Part shown: positions 45,091-56,555 of the stretch, piece by piece | How the letters are laid out: each line of letters begins with the position of its first letter | Numbering within the stretch: the stretch's first letter is position 1 | NCBI GenBank assembly: GCA_012064385.1 | Contig: QRDG01000341.1 | Location: 460,309-524,308, forward strand | Source of the DNA: Puccinellia tenuiflora | Taxonomy: Eukaryota; Streptophyta; Magnoliopsida; Poales; Poaceae | Direction: 5' to 3' | DNA length: 64,000 bases | Notes under the pieces: model-generated | Databases searched by the model: none | Told to the model about the DNA's origin: nothing | Seen by the model: the letters and a program-made list of their open reading frames with translations, nothing else | Program-made: the position numbers and the translations under genes

Positions 45091-46692
45091 TGATACGTGT
45101 CAAACGTATCCATAATTTTTGATTGATCCATGCAAGTTTTGTGATTTTGTCACATGTTTCTACTATCTTATTACATCATTTTTATGCATTTTGTCGGACT
45201 AACCTATTGACAAGATGCCTAGTGCCAGTTTCCTGTTTTTGCTATCTTTTCGTTTCAGAAACTTACCACAGGAAATATTCTCGGAATGCGCTGAAAATTT
45301 ACGAGGATTTTTTATTCGCCAAGACGGAGTTTCAGTCCAGAGGGCAGCCCTGGGGGCCACCCACAGGGCAGGGACGACCCCTAGCCACGGCATGCCCTAG
45401 GGCGGCGGGTGGGACCCGCCCCTGCTCCTGGTGGGTCCCCTCGGCCCCCTCTGACGCCTACAAAATCAGATTAATCCCAGAAACATCGGGGCGTCCATTA
45501 TTTTCCAGAGAAGTCACCCCGAGGCGCCGCCACCATAAACCCTAGTTCAGGGGTGATTCTGAAGCTGATCCCCGCACCCTGCCGGAGGGGAGATCGATCC
45601 CGGAGGGCTCTTCATCGTCATGCCTTCCTCCGGGATGATTTGTGAGTAGTCCCACCTTGGACTACGGGTCCATGGCAGTAGCTAGATGGTAGTCTCTCTC
45701 CCTTGTGCTTCATGTATTATGATCTTGTGAGCTGCCTAACATGATCAAGATCGATTATTGTAATGCTATGTGATGTGTTTGCTGAGATCTGATGGATTAT
45801 GAAGTTATGATCAGATTGTGCATGATTCTTATATGTTGATTTATCTTCTTGCATGCTCTCCGATGTGCGTAGTTACTTTGGCCAAGTGATTGTGTCTATC
45901 TCCAAGAGGGAGTATTTATGCTAGATAGTGGGTTCATGCCTCCTTTTGTTCCTGGGCACGAGTGACAGAAACGTCTAAGGGTGAGGGTGTGCTGATGCTA
46001 CTAAGGGTAAAACAGCGGTTTTAATGTCTGTTTTGATATTAGTATTGCTTACTTCATGCGCTTTACTGAATGCAAATGTTTGTTGCTTGCAACTTAATAC
46101 CATTGGGTGACAGAGTGGATAGCGATCCCACGGTGGACTTTTTAGACAAAGATGCAATTGTACTCAGCGGTCTTTGTTCATTGTCGTGATGCCTACATAA
46201 ATATTATCATGTTCTCTATGCCATAGCTAGATTAAGTTTGTGTTATAATCTTATCAATTGCCTAGCTGTAATTTGTTTACCCATCATACGAGTGTTTTAT
46301 TTATTTGATAGACTCCACTAGTGAATCCATGGCCCCTGGTCCATCTTTTTACATTGATTGCAACCTTTATTCATCACTTTTCATCATCATTACTCCTTTG
46401 GTCCACTTTCATATTTTCATCTATTTCACTATACAATTAACCGCTTTGTTTTCTGCGAGACCGGAAAGATTGACAACCTTTCCGCCGTTGGGGGCAAAGT
46501 AATTGGTTAAGTGTGTGCAGGTCCACGTCTGTTGAAGATTATGTGCCAGAGATCTTCAATATTCACTTTGTTGTTGATTTCAAAGTTCTACTGGTTCGAT
46601 AAACCTCGGTTCGTTAACGAGGGAAAACTGCTACTCACTACATCCATGCCTTCACTTGGGGCACAACCCAACGCTACCATCACCGATCATCA
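45091..46692 (+). mobile_element. Solo LTR inserted 4 bp into the RLG-B left LTR
   Basis: TGATACGTGTCAAACG at 45091 to GATCATCA at 46692. TTGAT occurs on both sides (45086-45090 and 46693-46697). The left TTGAT is the last base of the RLG-B target duplication plus the first four bases of its LTR, which fixes the order: RLG-B first, then this LTR. It is 1602 bp and close to the RLG-1 LTR in sequence, with the same CCTACAAAATC promoter region and GATAGCGATCC block. Confidence 0.92.
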
Positions 46693-46697
46693 TTGAT

Positions 46698-48197
46698 ACG
46701 TGTCAAACGTATTTATAATTTTTGATTGTTCCATGCTAGTTTTGTGATGTTGTCACGTGTTTTACTATCTTATTATATCATTTTATGGCATTTTATTGAA
46801 CTAACCTATTGACAAGATGCCTACTGCCAGTTCCATGTTTTTGTCATGTTTTCTTGCAGAAAGTTACTTCCGGAAATATTCTCGGAATTGGACGAAAATT
46901 TACGGGGATTTTTTATTGGACAAATAAGGACCAGAGCTAGAAGAGCGACTCCAGGGGGCCACATAGGCCAAGGGCGGCCACCAGCCACGGCCCAGGGCCC
47001 ACCCGTGGCCACAGCCCGCCCCGCACTGTGGGGTACCTCTCGGCCACCTCCATTGCCTATAAAATCATCCCCGACGAAAAAACCCAAAACCCCGGACGAT
47101 TTTCCAAAAACACAACAGAGCGCCACCAGGAGCGAAACCAAGTTTCGGGGAGAGATTGATAATGTTCCGGCACCTTGCCGGGACGGGGATCGACTTCCGA
47201 AAGCCATCTCCATCAACACCGCTGCTTCCCGTGATGAGGAGGGAGTAGTCCTCCACCGGGGTTGAGGCTTGTGCAAGTAGCTATGTGGTTATCTCTCTCT
47301 CCCATGATGCAATCTTCGTTGTGATCATGAGTTTTGTTGATATACTTGAATACATGATGTTTCCCCTTATGTAATGGATATGATTCTGCTCAAGTGGTGT
47401 CATCTAGTATAAGTTCAGGAGTCACCGTTGTGATCATGGTACCTCGGTGACAGGATGGGTGATGTGTGTGACTCTATGATAATAGCTTAGAGGGATCTTC
47501 ATCATGAGTTCGTTCTTTATTATGGTTGGATTGAATAGATCATGAGGTTTCTTGATGCTTGTGTTATTGAAGAAAGATATATTCAAGAGATAGGTTGTGG
47601 TGTTTGTTAGTACTATCTTTGGATGTGGATAGTGACAGCATGAAGTGTCCATAGATGTGGAATACAAACATTAAGGTGTGCTTTTCGTAGCCCTACGCAA
47701 TTCTCATCTTATTTGATCCACGAAAGAATGATCCCCGAGTAAGGTCTACCTTGCATTTGTTTTGTGGCAACTATCATGTGTTTAATTATATTAATGATGT
47801 TGAGAGTAGTCACTAGTGAAAGTATGAAGCCCAGGCCTTGTTTCCAACCATTGAATCACCGATGTTAGCCACTTTTGTCACTTATTTGCTTGCTGCCATT
47901 TTTATTACAGAATTACAAAATCACCTTTTACCATCCATATCACTTGCATTTTACTATCTCTTCGCCGAACTAGTGCACCTATATAATTAGCCATTGTATT
48001 AGGTGCGTTGGGGACACAAGAGACTTCTTGTATCTTAATTGTAGGGTTGCTTGAGAGGGATACACTCAACCTCCTCCTCCCGTGGATTCGACAAAACTTG
48101 GGTTACTCACTTAAGGGAAATTTGCTGCTATCCTACGAACCTCTGCGCTTAGAGGCCCAACAAAGTCTACAAGAATAGAAGCGTGTAGTAGACATCA
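46698..48197 (+). repeat. 5' LTR of RLG-B (main part)
   Basis: Continues from the duplicated TTGAT with ACGTGTCAAACG and ends GTAGACATCA. TATA-like CCTATAAAATC is near 47056. It matches 51709-53618 except for the 409-bp MITE in that copy. Confidence 0.9.
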
Positions 48198-48360
48198 AGT
48201 CTTTTCTGGCGCCATTGCCGGGGAGTAAGAGGGCGCACTACAATTCCTCTCCCGTCAACGAAGCTCTTTTTTGGCGCCGTTGCCGGGGAGGAAAGGTAAG
48301 CGGCACTCACACTCCGGGAACGAAGCTCTTTTCTAGCATCGTTACCGGGGAGGTGAGTGC
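48198..48360 (+). promoter_or_regulatory. Three tandem tRNA-Asp type primer-site units
   Basis: TGGCGCCATTGCCGGGGA (48207, one mismatch), TGGCGCCGTTGCCGGGGA (48272, perfect) and TAGCATCGTTACCGGGGA (48334, four mismatches) repeat at 65 and 62 bp, each preceded by a TCTTTTCT-like run and followed by GRGGTRAG-like sequence. The first is in the normal position after the LTR. The copy with the best match to tRNA-Asp is the middle one. Confidence 0.85.
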
Positions 48361-48426
48361 TTGAAGGTATCTTCTTTAGATCTTGCAATTAAATCTTTTT
48401 GTTTCTTGTTTTCACTAGTTGGTTTA

Positions 48427-49205
48427 ATGGAAAACAACAAAAAAATTAGAGAGCTCTATAAGCTCTATCTTGAAATTGGTCATGATGCTTTTGAAGAGAA
48501 AATTAAAAAACCTATGGAACTTTATTTGCATAATAATCATGCTAGTAGCCATGTTATTAGTATGATTTCTTTGAATGCCATTGTTGCTAATGCTATGGAA
48601 AATTGCAAGCTTGGGGATGCCGGTTTTGATGAATATGATCTTTTTAGTCCCCCAAGCTTGAAGGAGGAAATTTGCTTTGATGATACTATGCCTCCTATAT
48701 ATGATGTTTACAATGATGAATGTGATATTTTCAGTCCACCTACTATTGAGGAAATTTTTTATTATGATTATGATATGCCTCCTATTTATGATGATTATAA
48801 TAATGGATATGATAGTCATACTCTCAATGTTACAAATAATAAAGATTTTGCTTATGTGGAGAGCAATAATACTTCATGCATGTGGATCATGAGAAGAATT
48901 ATTTATGTGATAATTATATTATTAAGTTTTTTCATGGTGGTACTGAAGTTATTATGAGAGAGGGAAACATAATCTTAAATATCTCAATAATATTATGTTT
49001 CCTCTCTTTATGTTGAAATTTTTGAAGTTGCACTTGCTTTACCTTCCTATGCTAATTACTATGTGCTTCATTGATTTATTTTCTTACAAGATTCCTATGC
49101 ATAGGAAGTGGGTTAGACTTAAATGTGTTTGACATTTGCTTCTTGATGCTCTCTTTTGTGTTTCAACTCTTATTCTTATGAGAGCATCATTGAAATTAAT
49201 AAGCC
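48427..49205 (+). pseudogene. RLG-B orphan ORF, frame broken after 176 codons
   Basis: The ATG at 48427 opens 176 codons (MENNKKIRELYKLYLEIGHD...) with a repeated acidic SPP-x-EE-x...MPPIYD motif (about residues 74-125) and a hydrophobic end, stopping at 48955-48957. Downstream, other frames continue the element protein: FLKLHLLYLPML and YKIPMHRKWVRLK, then a TGA, then LDALFC (49020-49165). This tail corresponds to the C-terminus of the RLG-1 ORF, so RLG-B has lost it by frameshift. No known domain. Its role is unknown; a coat- or membrane-associated accessory protein is speculation. Confidence 0.65.
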
Positions 49206-51708
49206 TAGCTAAAAGGCTATAAAAAAGCGCTCTTGGGAGACAACCCATTATCTTTTTTCTTTCAGTTTCTTTTGCTTTTCTTGAGTCAAGGATGTTGTTG
49301 CCTCTGTAACAACTCCTTTGTATCCTTTTGTTTTCGTTTTTGTGCCAAGAAGTAGCCTCTAATGCATTGAAAGTGCGAGATGTTGATTTGCTGTCCAGAA
49401 ACAGATTCTATGCGTCTCGCTGTAGAAAATATTTAGAATCGTCAGATCGTGATCTTTTTCTGAAACTTTTTGACAGCAAGCCTGATACTTTTATCTATCA
49501 TTAATTAGTTTTGAGTTTTCTGATTTGAGCTACAGAAGTATGTATTTAAATTCGATCTTTACAGGTTGTTCTGTTTTGACAGATTTCTGTCTTTATTTGG
49601 GTTGTCTCTTATACGAGTTTTCTTTGTGATTTCTTTTTGTGGAAAGACACCACAAAGGCTTTGTATACAGTAGCTAATGTTAAATTGAGTATTTGTGATG
49701 TGTCTTTACAGAACCAAAGTGGATTTTATTTAATGAGTACTAACCACTCTAATTAGTTGATGAGAAGTTATGTGTGAAGGGAGCTTTTAAGTTTCAAACG
49801 ACACGGTGATGCGAGCGAATGAACAATGGAGAAAATCTTAAGCTTGGGGATTCCCCCATGGAACCCCTCTGAAAAAATTAATAAGACTCAAGCGTCTAAG
49901 CTTGGGGATGCCCAAGGCATCCCTCTCTTCATCGACAACCATCAGGTCGTTTCGTTTAAACTAAGTTTTTATCACTTTACATATTATGTGCTATTCTTGG
50001 AGCGTCTTTTTGTTTTCCTTTCAGTTTTGTTTTGTTTGTTTTCTGGTCATATTCATGTTGGATCCAATCTCTATTTGTGTGGGAGAGAGACACGCTCCGC
50101 TTTTCGTTTGAATACTCATTTGCTTCGCTTATATCTTTTGAGTATTCTTAGCTACTGTTTGTTTAAGCTCTCGCTTTTAGCTTTTATCTTGTTTAGAGCC
50201 GCTAGTTGTTGATGTTAAACTCTCTTGTTCTTCACTTAGACCTGTTGGAGAGTTGTTATTATTGATTGATTGAATTGTTGGAATGACAAAATGCTATCCA
50301 TGTGATAATGGAGTGAAATAAAAGCCTACATAGTCTTGTAGATCATTGTTTGGATATTTGATGCTTCTAATTTTTTTGAGATGTTAAGATTAGTGCTTAA
50401 ACTTGCTGGTTATTTATGTGGAAACCAATTAGTAAAGAACTACAGTTAAAAGCTTGAAACTGTGTGGTAATTCGTAATTGCTAATTTAAGCTAATATTTC
50501 CACCAAAAGAAATGTTTGGTCAACAAGGAAGATGGTGTGGAGGCTTATGCTTATGATTGATTGATGTTGTATGTTTATTCTTGTACCGGTTAACATCGTA
50601 TGTTTGCTTGATATCCTGCTAAGCCCAAAAATTCCGTACTGAGAGGGAATACTTCTCGTGCATCCAAATCCTTGAGCCAAATATCTTTGCCATTTGTGTC
50701 CATCATATCTACCTATGCATGGTATTTCCTACCATTCCAAGTAAATTTGTCATGTGCTATCTTTAAAACTTCAGAATTTTCCCTTTTGTGTCTCTGTTTT
50801 TAAGCTCACGAGGAAGCAGTGAGATTCTAGATATAACCTGTGACAAGCAAGGTCATTTCCCCTCTTTCGCCCGGTGTTGATGGTTCACATACTCACTTGA
50901 ATTTGACCCGAGAGATGGCTTAAGCAAAATATAAATATAACTCACCATTCTCCTCCGCACAGTGTAAACCTGAGAAATCAGTCAAACATTGGTTAGTGGT
51001 GAAACAAAGGAGAAAAGAGGAGTGACCTCATTCCTCTAAAACCAGCCGCTCTCAAAATTCTAAAAGCCTTGTTTGTCATGGGGGACTAGCTAGTTTCTTT
51101 GCTATGGAATCGTTGACGAAAGCATGCACCGCTCAAAATTGTTTTTATCTCTGTTTTTCAAAATCAAAAAGCTCTAGCACATGACTAATCCCTGCTTCCC
51201 TCTGCGAAGGGCCTTTCTTTTACTTTAATGTTGAGTTAGTTTTCCTTTTCCTTCTATCTCCACTAAGCAAACATACTGTGTTGACCCTGGGTGCAGTTGA
51301 TCATATTATATCATTATGATTAAACATGATTCTTTGTATTGACTTTATCCATGAGATAAGACGTTGAAAGTTGAAGCTTTTGCTAAAACTTGCATCTTCC
51401 TTTGTGTTGATTCTCAAACACTTTTGACAAGGAACCATTACCTTTAAGAATTATCAAATATGTTGATCTCATTGCTTTCATTTCTCTAACGTATTATTCA
51501 CGAAAGGTTTTTGCTTAGATAATTCAACTTGGTTATTCATTGCTTTCTTGCTGTCAACTATAAACAATTGTTTTGGATCATTTCATTAATATCCTACGCT
51601 TTATATTACTATCTTGATCAAGATTGTGTTGGTTGCATGACTCATCAAAAATTATTTTTGTTATCACTTACCTACTCGAGGACGAGTAGGAGTTAAGCTT
51701 GGGGATGC
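49206..51708 (+). other. RLG-B non-coding internal region with conserved stem-loop
   Basis: AAGCGCTCTTGGGAGACAAC (49224) matches the block after the RLG-1 ORF. Two AAGCTTGGGGAT motifs (49840, 49899) and the hairpin GGGATGCC-CAA-GGCATCCC (49905-49923) are also shared. The short ORF at 49826-50212 spans this hairpin and has counterparts only by DNA similarity, so I do not call it. The region ends AGTTAAGCTTGGGGATGC at 51708, the polypurine end. Confidence 0.75.
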
Positions 51709-53618
51709 TGATACGTGTCAAACATATCTATAATTTCTTATTATTCCATGCTAGTTTTGTGATGTTTTCACGTGTTTTTACTATCTTATTATATCATTTT
51801 AATGCATTTTATTGAACTAACCTATTGACAAGATGCCCAGTGCCAGTTCCATATTTTTGTCTTGTTTTTCTTGCAGAAAGTTACTTCTGGAAATATTCTC
51901 GGAATTGGACGAAAATTTACGGGGATTTTTATTGGACTAATAAGGACCGGAGCCAGAAGGGCGACTCCAGGGGACCCACACAGGCAAGGGGTGGCCACCA
52001 GCCGCGGCCCAGGGCCCACCCACGGCCACAGCCCGCCCCTACCCTGTGGGGCACCTCTCGGCAACCTCCGACGCCTATAAAATCATCCTCGACGAAAAAA
52101 CCCGAAACCCCGGACTTTTTTCCAGAAACACAACAGGGCTCCGCCGGGAGCGAAACCAAGTTTCGGGGACAGGTTGATCATGTTCTGGCACCCTGTCGGG
52201 ACAGGGATCGACCTCTGGAAGCCATCTCCATCGACACCGCTGCTACCCGTGATGAGGAGGGAGTAGTCCTCCACCGGGGCTGAGGCTTGTGCAAGTAGCT
52301 ATGTGGTTGTCTCTCTCGCCTATGATGTGATCTTCGTTGTGATCATGAGTTTTTGTTGATATAGTTGAATACATGATGTTTTCCCTGATCTAATGGATAT
52401 GAGCGGAAGTGGTGTCATCTAGTATAAGTTTAGGAGTCACCGTTGTGATCATGGTACCTCGGTGACAGGATGGGTGTTGTGTGTGACTCTATGATAATAG
52501 CTTAGAGGGATCTTCATAATGAGTTTGTTCTTTATTATGGTTGGATTGAATAGATCATGAGGTTTCTTGATGCTTGTGTTATTGAAGAAAGAGACTATTC
52601 AAGCGGAAATCCACTCTGGCTCCCGAGCTCATATGCTCCCGGGTGCCTTTGCGATTTTTTTGAATTTTGAAAATGCTTCAGAAAAATCTGGAAAAATTGT
52701 GTGGAAACATATTCATGTATTCAATACTCGTGTAAATTTTCGACAGAAAATATCAAATTTTGCGACCTGTGCAAAAAAGACAAATATTTGACAGACAAAA
52801 TAGGTGAACAGTCCACTATTCAAAAAGACAGATTTGTCTTTTTTTGCACAGGGCGCAAAATTGATATTTTCTGTCAAAAATTTACACGACTGTTGAGTAC
52901 TTGAATATGTTCATGCCCAATGTTTTGCAGAATTTTCAAGCATTTTCATATTTTAAAAAAATCGGAACAGTAACCGGGAGCATATGAGCCCAGGCACCAA
53001 AACGCCGTCCTGCTATTCAAGAGATAAGTTGTGGTGTTTGTTAGTACTATCTTTGGATGCGGATAGTGACAGCATGAAGTGTCCATAGATGTGGAATACG
53101 AACTTTAATGTGTGATTTTTGTAGCCCTACACAATTCTCGTCCTATTTGATCCACGAAAGAATGATCTTCGAGTAACGTCTACCTTGCATGTGTTTTTGT
53201 GGGAACTATCATTTGTTTAATTATATTAATCACTAGTGAAAGTATGAAGCCTATTCCTTGTTTCAAACCATTGAATCGCCGATTTTAGCCACTTTTGTCA
53301 CTTGTTTGCTTGCTGTCATTTTTATTACAGAATTACAAAATCACTTTTTACCATCCATATCACTTGCATTTTACTATCTCTTCGCCGAACTAGTGCACCT
53401 ATACAATTAGCCATTGTATTAGGTGCGTTGGGGACACAAGAGACTTCTTGTATCTTAATTGCAGGGTTGCTTGAGAGGGATACACTCAACCTCTTCCTCT
53501 CGTGGATTCGATAAACCTTGGGTTACTCACTTAAGGAAAATTTGCTGCTGTCCTACGAACTTCTGCGCTTGGAGGCCCAACAAAGTCTACAAGAATAGAA
53601 GCGTGTAGTAAGACATCA
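51709..53618 (+). repeat. 3' LTR of RLG-B (1910 bp, includes a 409-bp MITE)
   Basis: TGATACGTGTCAAACA to AGACATCA, followed by AGGGT. The MITE at 52604-53012 accounts for the greater length. Confidence 0.92.
52604..53012. mobile_element. Mutator-type MITE, 409 bp, perfect 9-bp TSD
   Basis: CTATTCAAG flanks it exactly on both sides (52595-52603 and 53013-53021); the 5' LTR shows the empty site. Near the ends GCTCATATGCTCCCGG occurs in inverse orientation. The centre contains long inverse-complementary arms (ATCAAATTTTGCG...TTTTTTGCACAGG), so the transcript could form a large hairpin. A 9-bp TSD indicates the Mutator superfamily. No coding capacity. Confidence 0.9.
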
Positions 53619-53655
53619 AGGGTTTGCTGGATTTCCCTCCTCTCTTGTGCACGTG

Positions 53656-55441
53656 TGATGAATGTAAAATGCATACATGAACTTTGCACTATAATAGTTG
53701 TATTCCATTCATATTTGCATCATATAAGGGGCATATTACTGTTATTTAATGATTTTTGGTAATTAATAATAATTTCCCCTTTTTATGGAATTAATCCTGC
53801 GCAGGCAGAAAACCCCTATTTCTTTCCTTATTTATTTCAGGGCCTTAATGACATCATAATGAGCTGCAAATTTATGGGGATCATTATTTTGGAAGGAGGA
53901 AGACCTAGGAGCGAAAGAAGCAAGCGAACTAAGGCCGGAGGGGCAAAAGAGGGTGCCCCACACGGCCAGGTACAGGGGCCGCGTGGGCCCACCTCTTTTC
54001 GCCCTCGTGGCCCCGTTTGCGATGATCCTTCTTCCTGAAGCTTCCTCATGACCTAAAAACGCCTATATAAAGAGCCCCCCCCCCCCCCCCCCCGACATTT
54101 TTCGGAGGGAGAGCCGCCACACGAGAGAAACAAGAAACAGAGATCAGGAGGCTGCAGATTGGAGGGGGGAAACTCCGGCGGAGCGCTGCCGGAGAGGTCT
54201 CCTTCTTCTCCATCGACATCTCCACCATCTCCATGATGAAGAGGGAGTAGTCCACCTCTGGACTATGGGTTTGTGGCAGTAGCATATGTATCTCTCTCTC
54301 TTGAGCTTCACTAATTAGCACTGTATGAGCTGCTGAACATGATTACGGTCATCGTTGTATTACCTTTGTGGTGGATCTTTTTATGAGTTAATATATGTTG
54401 AGATTGCAATGTTTATTTCAGTTATGAAAGTAGATGCATATTATGTACCCCGTTCTTGTATCCTTGTTTTGATGAAGCATGATTATGAGAGCGTGTGAGG
54501 GGGAACGTGTGCATTAGTTGGAGTAACGGGGGTGGTGATGTGATAAGCTGACAACTTAATATCATGATCCATTGGGTGTTTACCTTACTTTGTTGCCTCA
54601 CTAGGGATAAACCAAAATACCATGTTGCAAGGTATGAGGAGTGACAAGCCTCTACCTATGACTAGATCCAGCATGTTCTTATTTTCACTTCATGTCATTA
54701 ATCTTAAAGCTATACTCTGAGTCATCTTAATTACTGAGATGTATGATTTAGTTCGCATCTTGGTGGAGTATAAGTGAGACTAATAATCAAAAGGTCTCTA
54801 TGTTATGACGTGATGCCCATATAATTAGTAACATGTCATTAAACTTGTTTGCAATCTCATATGTTAATCCTATGTCTACTTATTTGCCACACTATATTAA
54901 AGAGAGAGTGCATGTGTGAAACCATGAACCCCGGTCCATTTTTAATCATAAGAAACAACTTTCCAACCACTTTTAAGCATTTTCTACATTCAGCCATTTT
55001 AAAATCAGAAAATACAAAAACACTTTTATTCATTGCATACACATATAAAAACCCTAAAAATATCATCCATCATCATTACTATCATCCTTGCATTACTACT
55101 TACCACCATTGCATATTTATTTACTGTTTTGCATCATTATTATCTTAATATCATTCTCACACCTTGTGCTTGACAACCACTTGGTGAGGTTGAGGGCACA
55201 AAGCAATCTACTTTGTTTGCAGGAAATCTAGAGAAGGACAAGGAGATAAAAATCCCCACTACTGATTTCCCGAGAGTTCGTTATTAAACCCTCGAGTCAC
55301 CCTCGTGGGGAAAAAACTTCCACTTCTACATACTCTGCACTTGGAGGCTCAACCTATCCCATATATTATTTTCCTTTCAGGGTATCAAGAGTGCTTGTTG
55401 GCGTAGTTGAGGGAGAAACACTCTCATCAATTCCGTCATCA
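53656..55441 (+). mobile_element. Solo LTR (1786 bp), another Gypsy-like family
   Basis: TGATGAATGTAAAATGCATA to TTCCGTCATCA with identical ACGTG on both sides (53651-53655 and 55442-55446). It has CTATATAA at 54063-54070 followed almost at once by 19 consecutive C (54075-54093). LTR layout is like that of Triticeae Gypsy elements (short CT-rich leader, then AT-rich U5). No gene. Confidence 0.9.
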
Positions 55442-55446
55442 ACGTG

Positions 55447-55634
55447 ATGTGCATGATGCTGATAGCTGATGCCACGTTGTTTTGGGCTAGAGGTATCGTG
55501 TTGATTCCTTACTAGATTCATGGCTCTATGTTCTGATCTTTAACAAACATGGGCCTTGGGCTAGTTTTGCATAAGTTATGTGCTTACTCCCATTAGTTCA
55601 AGAAGAAACATGCGCAGCCACTGTTTCTCGCCCG
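55447..55634. other. Short unassigned host sequence
   Basis: About 190 bp between the solo LTR duplication and the Mutator-like element; together with 53624-53650 it is what lay next to the AT-rich element before RLG-B inserted. Nothing recognised. Confidence 0.5.
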
Positions 55635-56555
55635 TTGCGAGCTGTAGTATGGATTCGTTCGCTGAAACTCTTACATGGGCCGACCCATTATTTTTCTTTC
55701 CATCGTTTTGTTTTCCGGATTTTTTGTCTTAAACAAATTTTCCTTGTTGGTTCTTTTTCTATTTTTTGTCTGTTTTCTTTTTTGTTTTCTTATGTTTGTT
55801 TTTTCTGTTTCGTTGTGTTTTCATGTTTTTTCGGTAGCATTTTATTTTCGGTTTTTCTGTTTGTTTTTTCTTTTTTTTTATGTTTTCTACCATTTTTGAT
55901 TTTTTATTCAAAAATTAATCTTTTGCAAGTATGAACTATTTTTAAATGTGTATCATTTAAAAAATTATTTCTGGTTCACCGCTATTTTTGTTTCACTATT
56001 ATTTTATATTCACCCGAATATTAGTTTCTTTTTTGTTCATTATTTTTTTCGGTTCGCCGATCTCTTTTGTTCACTACTATTTTCGGTTCATCCGAATTTT
56101 TAGTTCACTATGGTTTTCGGTTCATCCATATTTTAGTTCCTTTTGGTTAACTATTATTTTCGGTTCACCGACAATTTTTGGTTAACTATTATTTTTGTTT
56201 ACTATTATTTTTTGTTCACCGATATTTTTGGTTCACTACTATTTTCGGTTAATCCAATTTTTTCGTTTTTCATTTTACTTTTATTTTTGAAAATGTTATG
56301 ATTTGAAATATTTTCAAAATATGTTCAAAATTAAAATTTTCATTTTAATTTTTTTCATTTTTAAAATTTCAATCTTTAAAATGTTTGAAATGGTTCATGT
56401 TTTAAAAAATATTCATACTTGAAAATATTTTATATTAAAAATATAAAAGTAAATAATACAACAAAATATAAAGAAAATAAACATGAAAGAAAAAACGAAA
56501 AAAACCCACATGTGGGCCGGCCCAAAGGCGAGGAGTCGTGCAGGCTACTGGTAGG
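55635..56555. mobile_element. Second copy of the Mutator-like minisatellite element
   Basis: It starts TTGCGAGCTGTAGTATGG, matching the TIR of 27412-29193. GGGCCGACCCA (55678) and GGGCCGGCCCA (56515) lie inside the ends. A GGTTCAC array fills 55970-56250. The right end is diverged, so the limit is approximate. Confidence 0.5.
55970..56250. repeat. GGTTCAC minisatellite array (short)
   Basis: Units such as TTTTGGTTCACTATTATTTT and TTCGGTTCACCGA repeat about every 25-35 bp, the same unit family as 27850-28830. Confidence 0.85.

Larger units (their letters stand above)
45087..53618 (+). mobile_element. RLG-B: complete non-autonomous Athila-like element with nested solo LTR
   Basis: The left LTR starts TGAT at 45087, is interrupted after four bases by a solo LTR (45091-46692), resumes and ends GACATCA at 48197. 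The right LTR is 51709-53618. Identical AGGGT 5-mers flank the whole (45082-45086 and 53619-53623). The internal region (48198-51708, about 3.5 kb) holds tRNA-Asp type primer sites, one orphan ORF, non-coding sequence with a conserved stem-loop, and a polypurine end. No gag-pol is seen. The LTRs share their first ~300 bp with RLG-1 but end differently, so it is a sister family. Confidence 0.9.
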
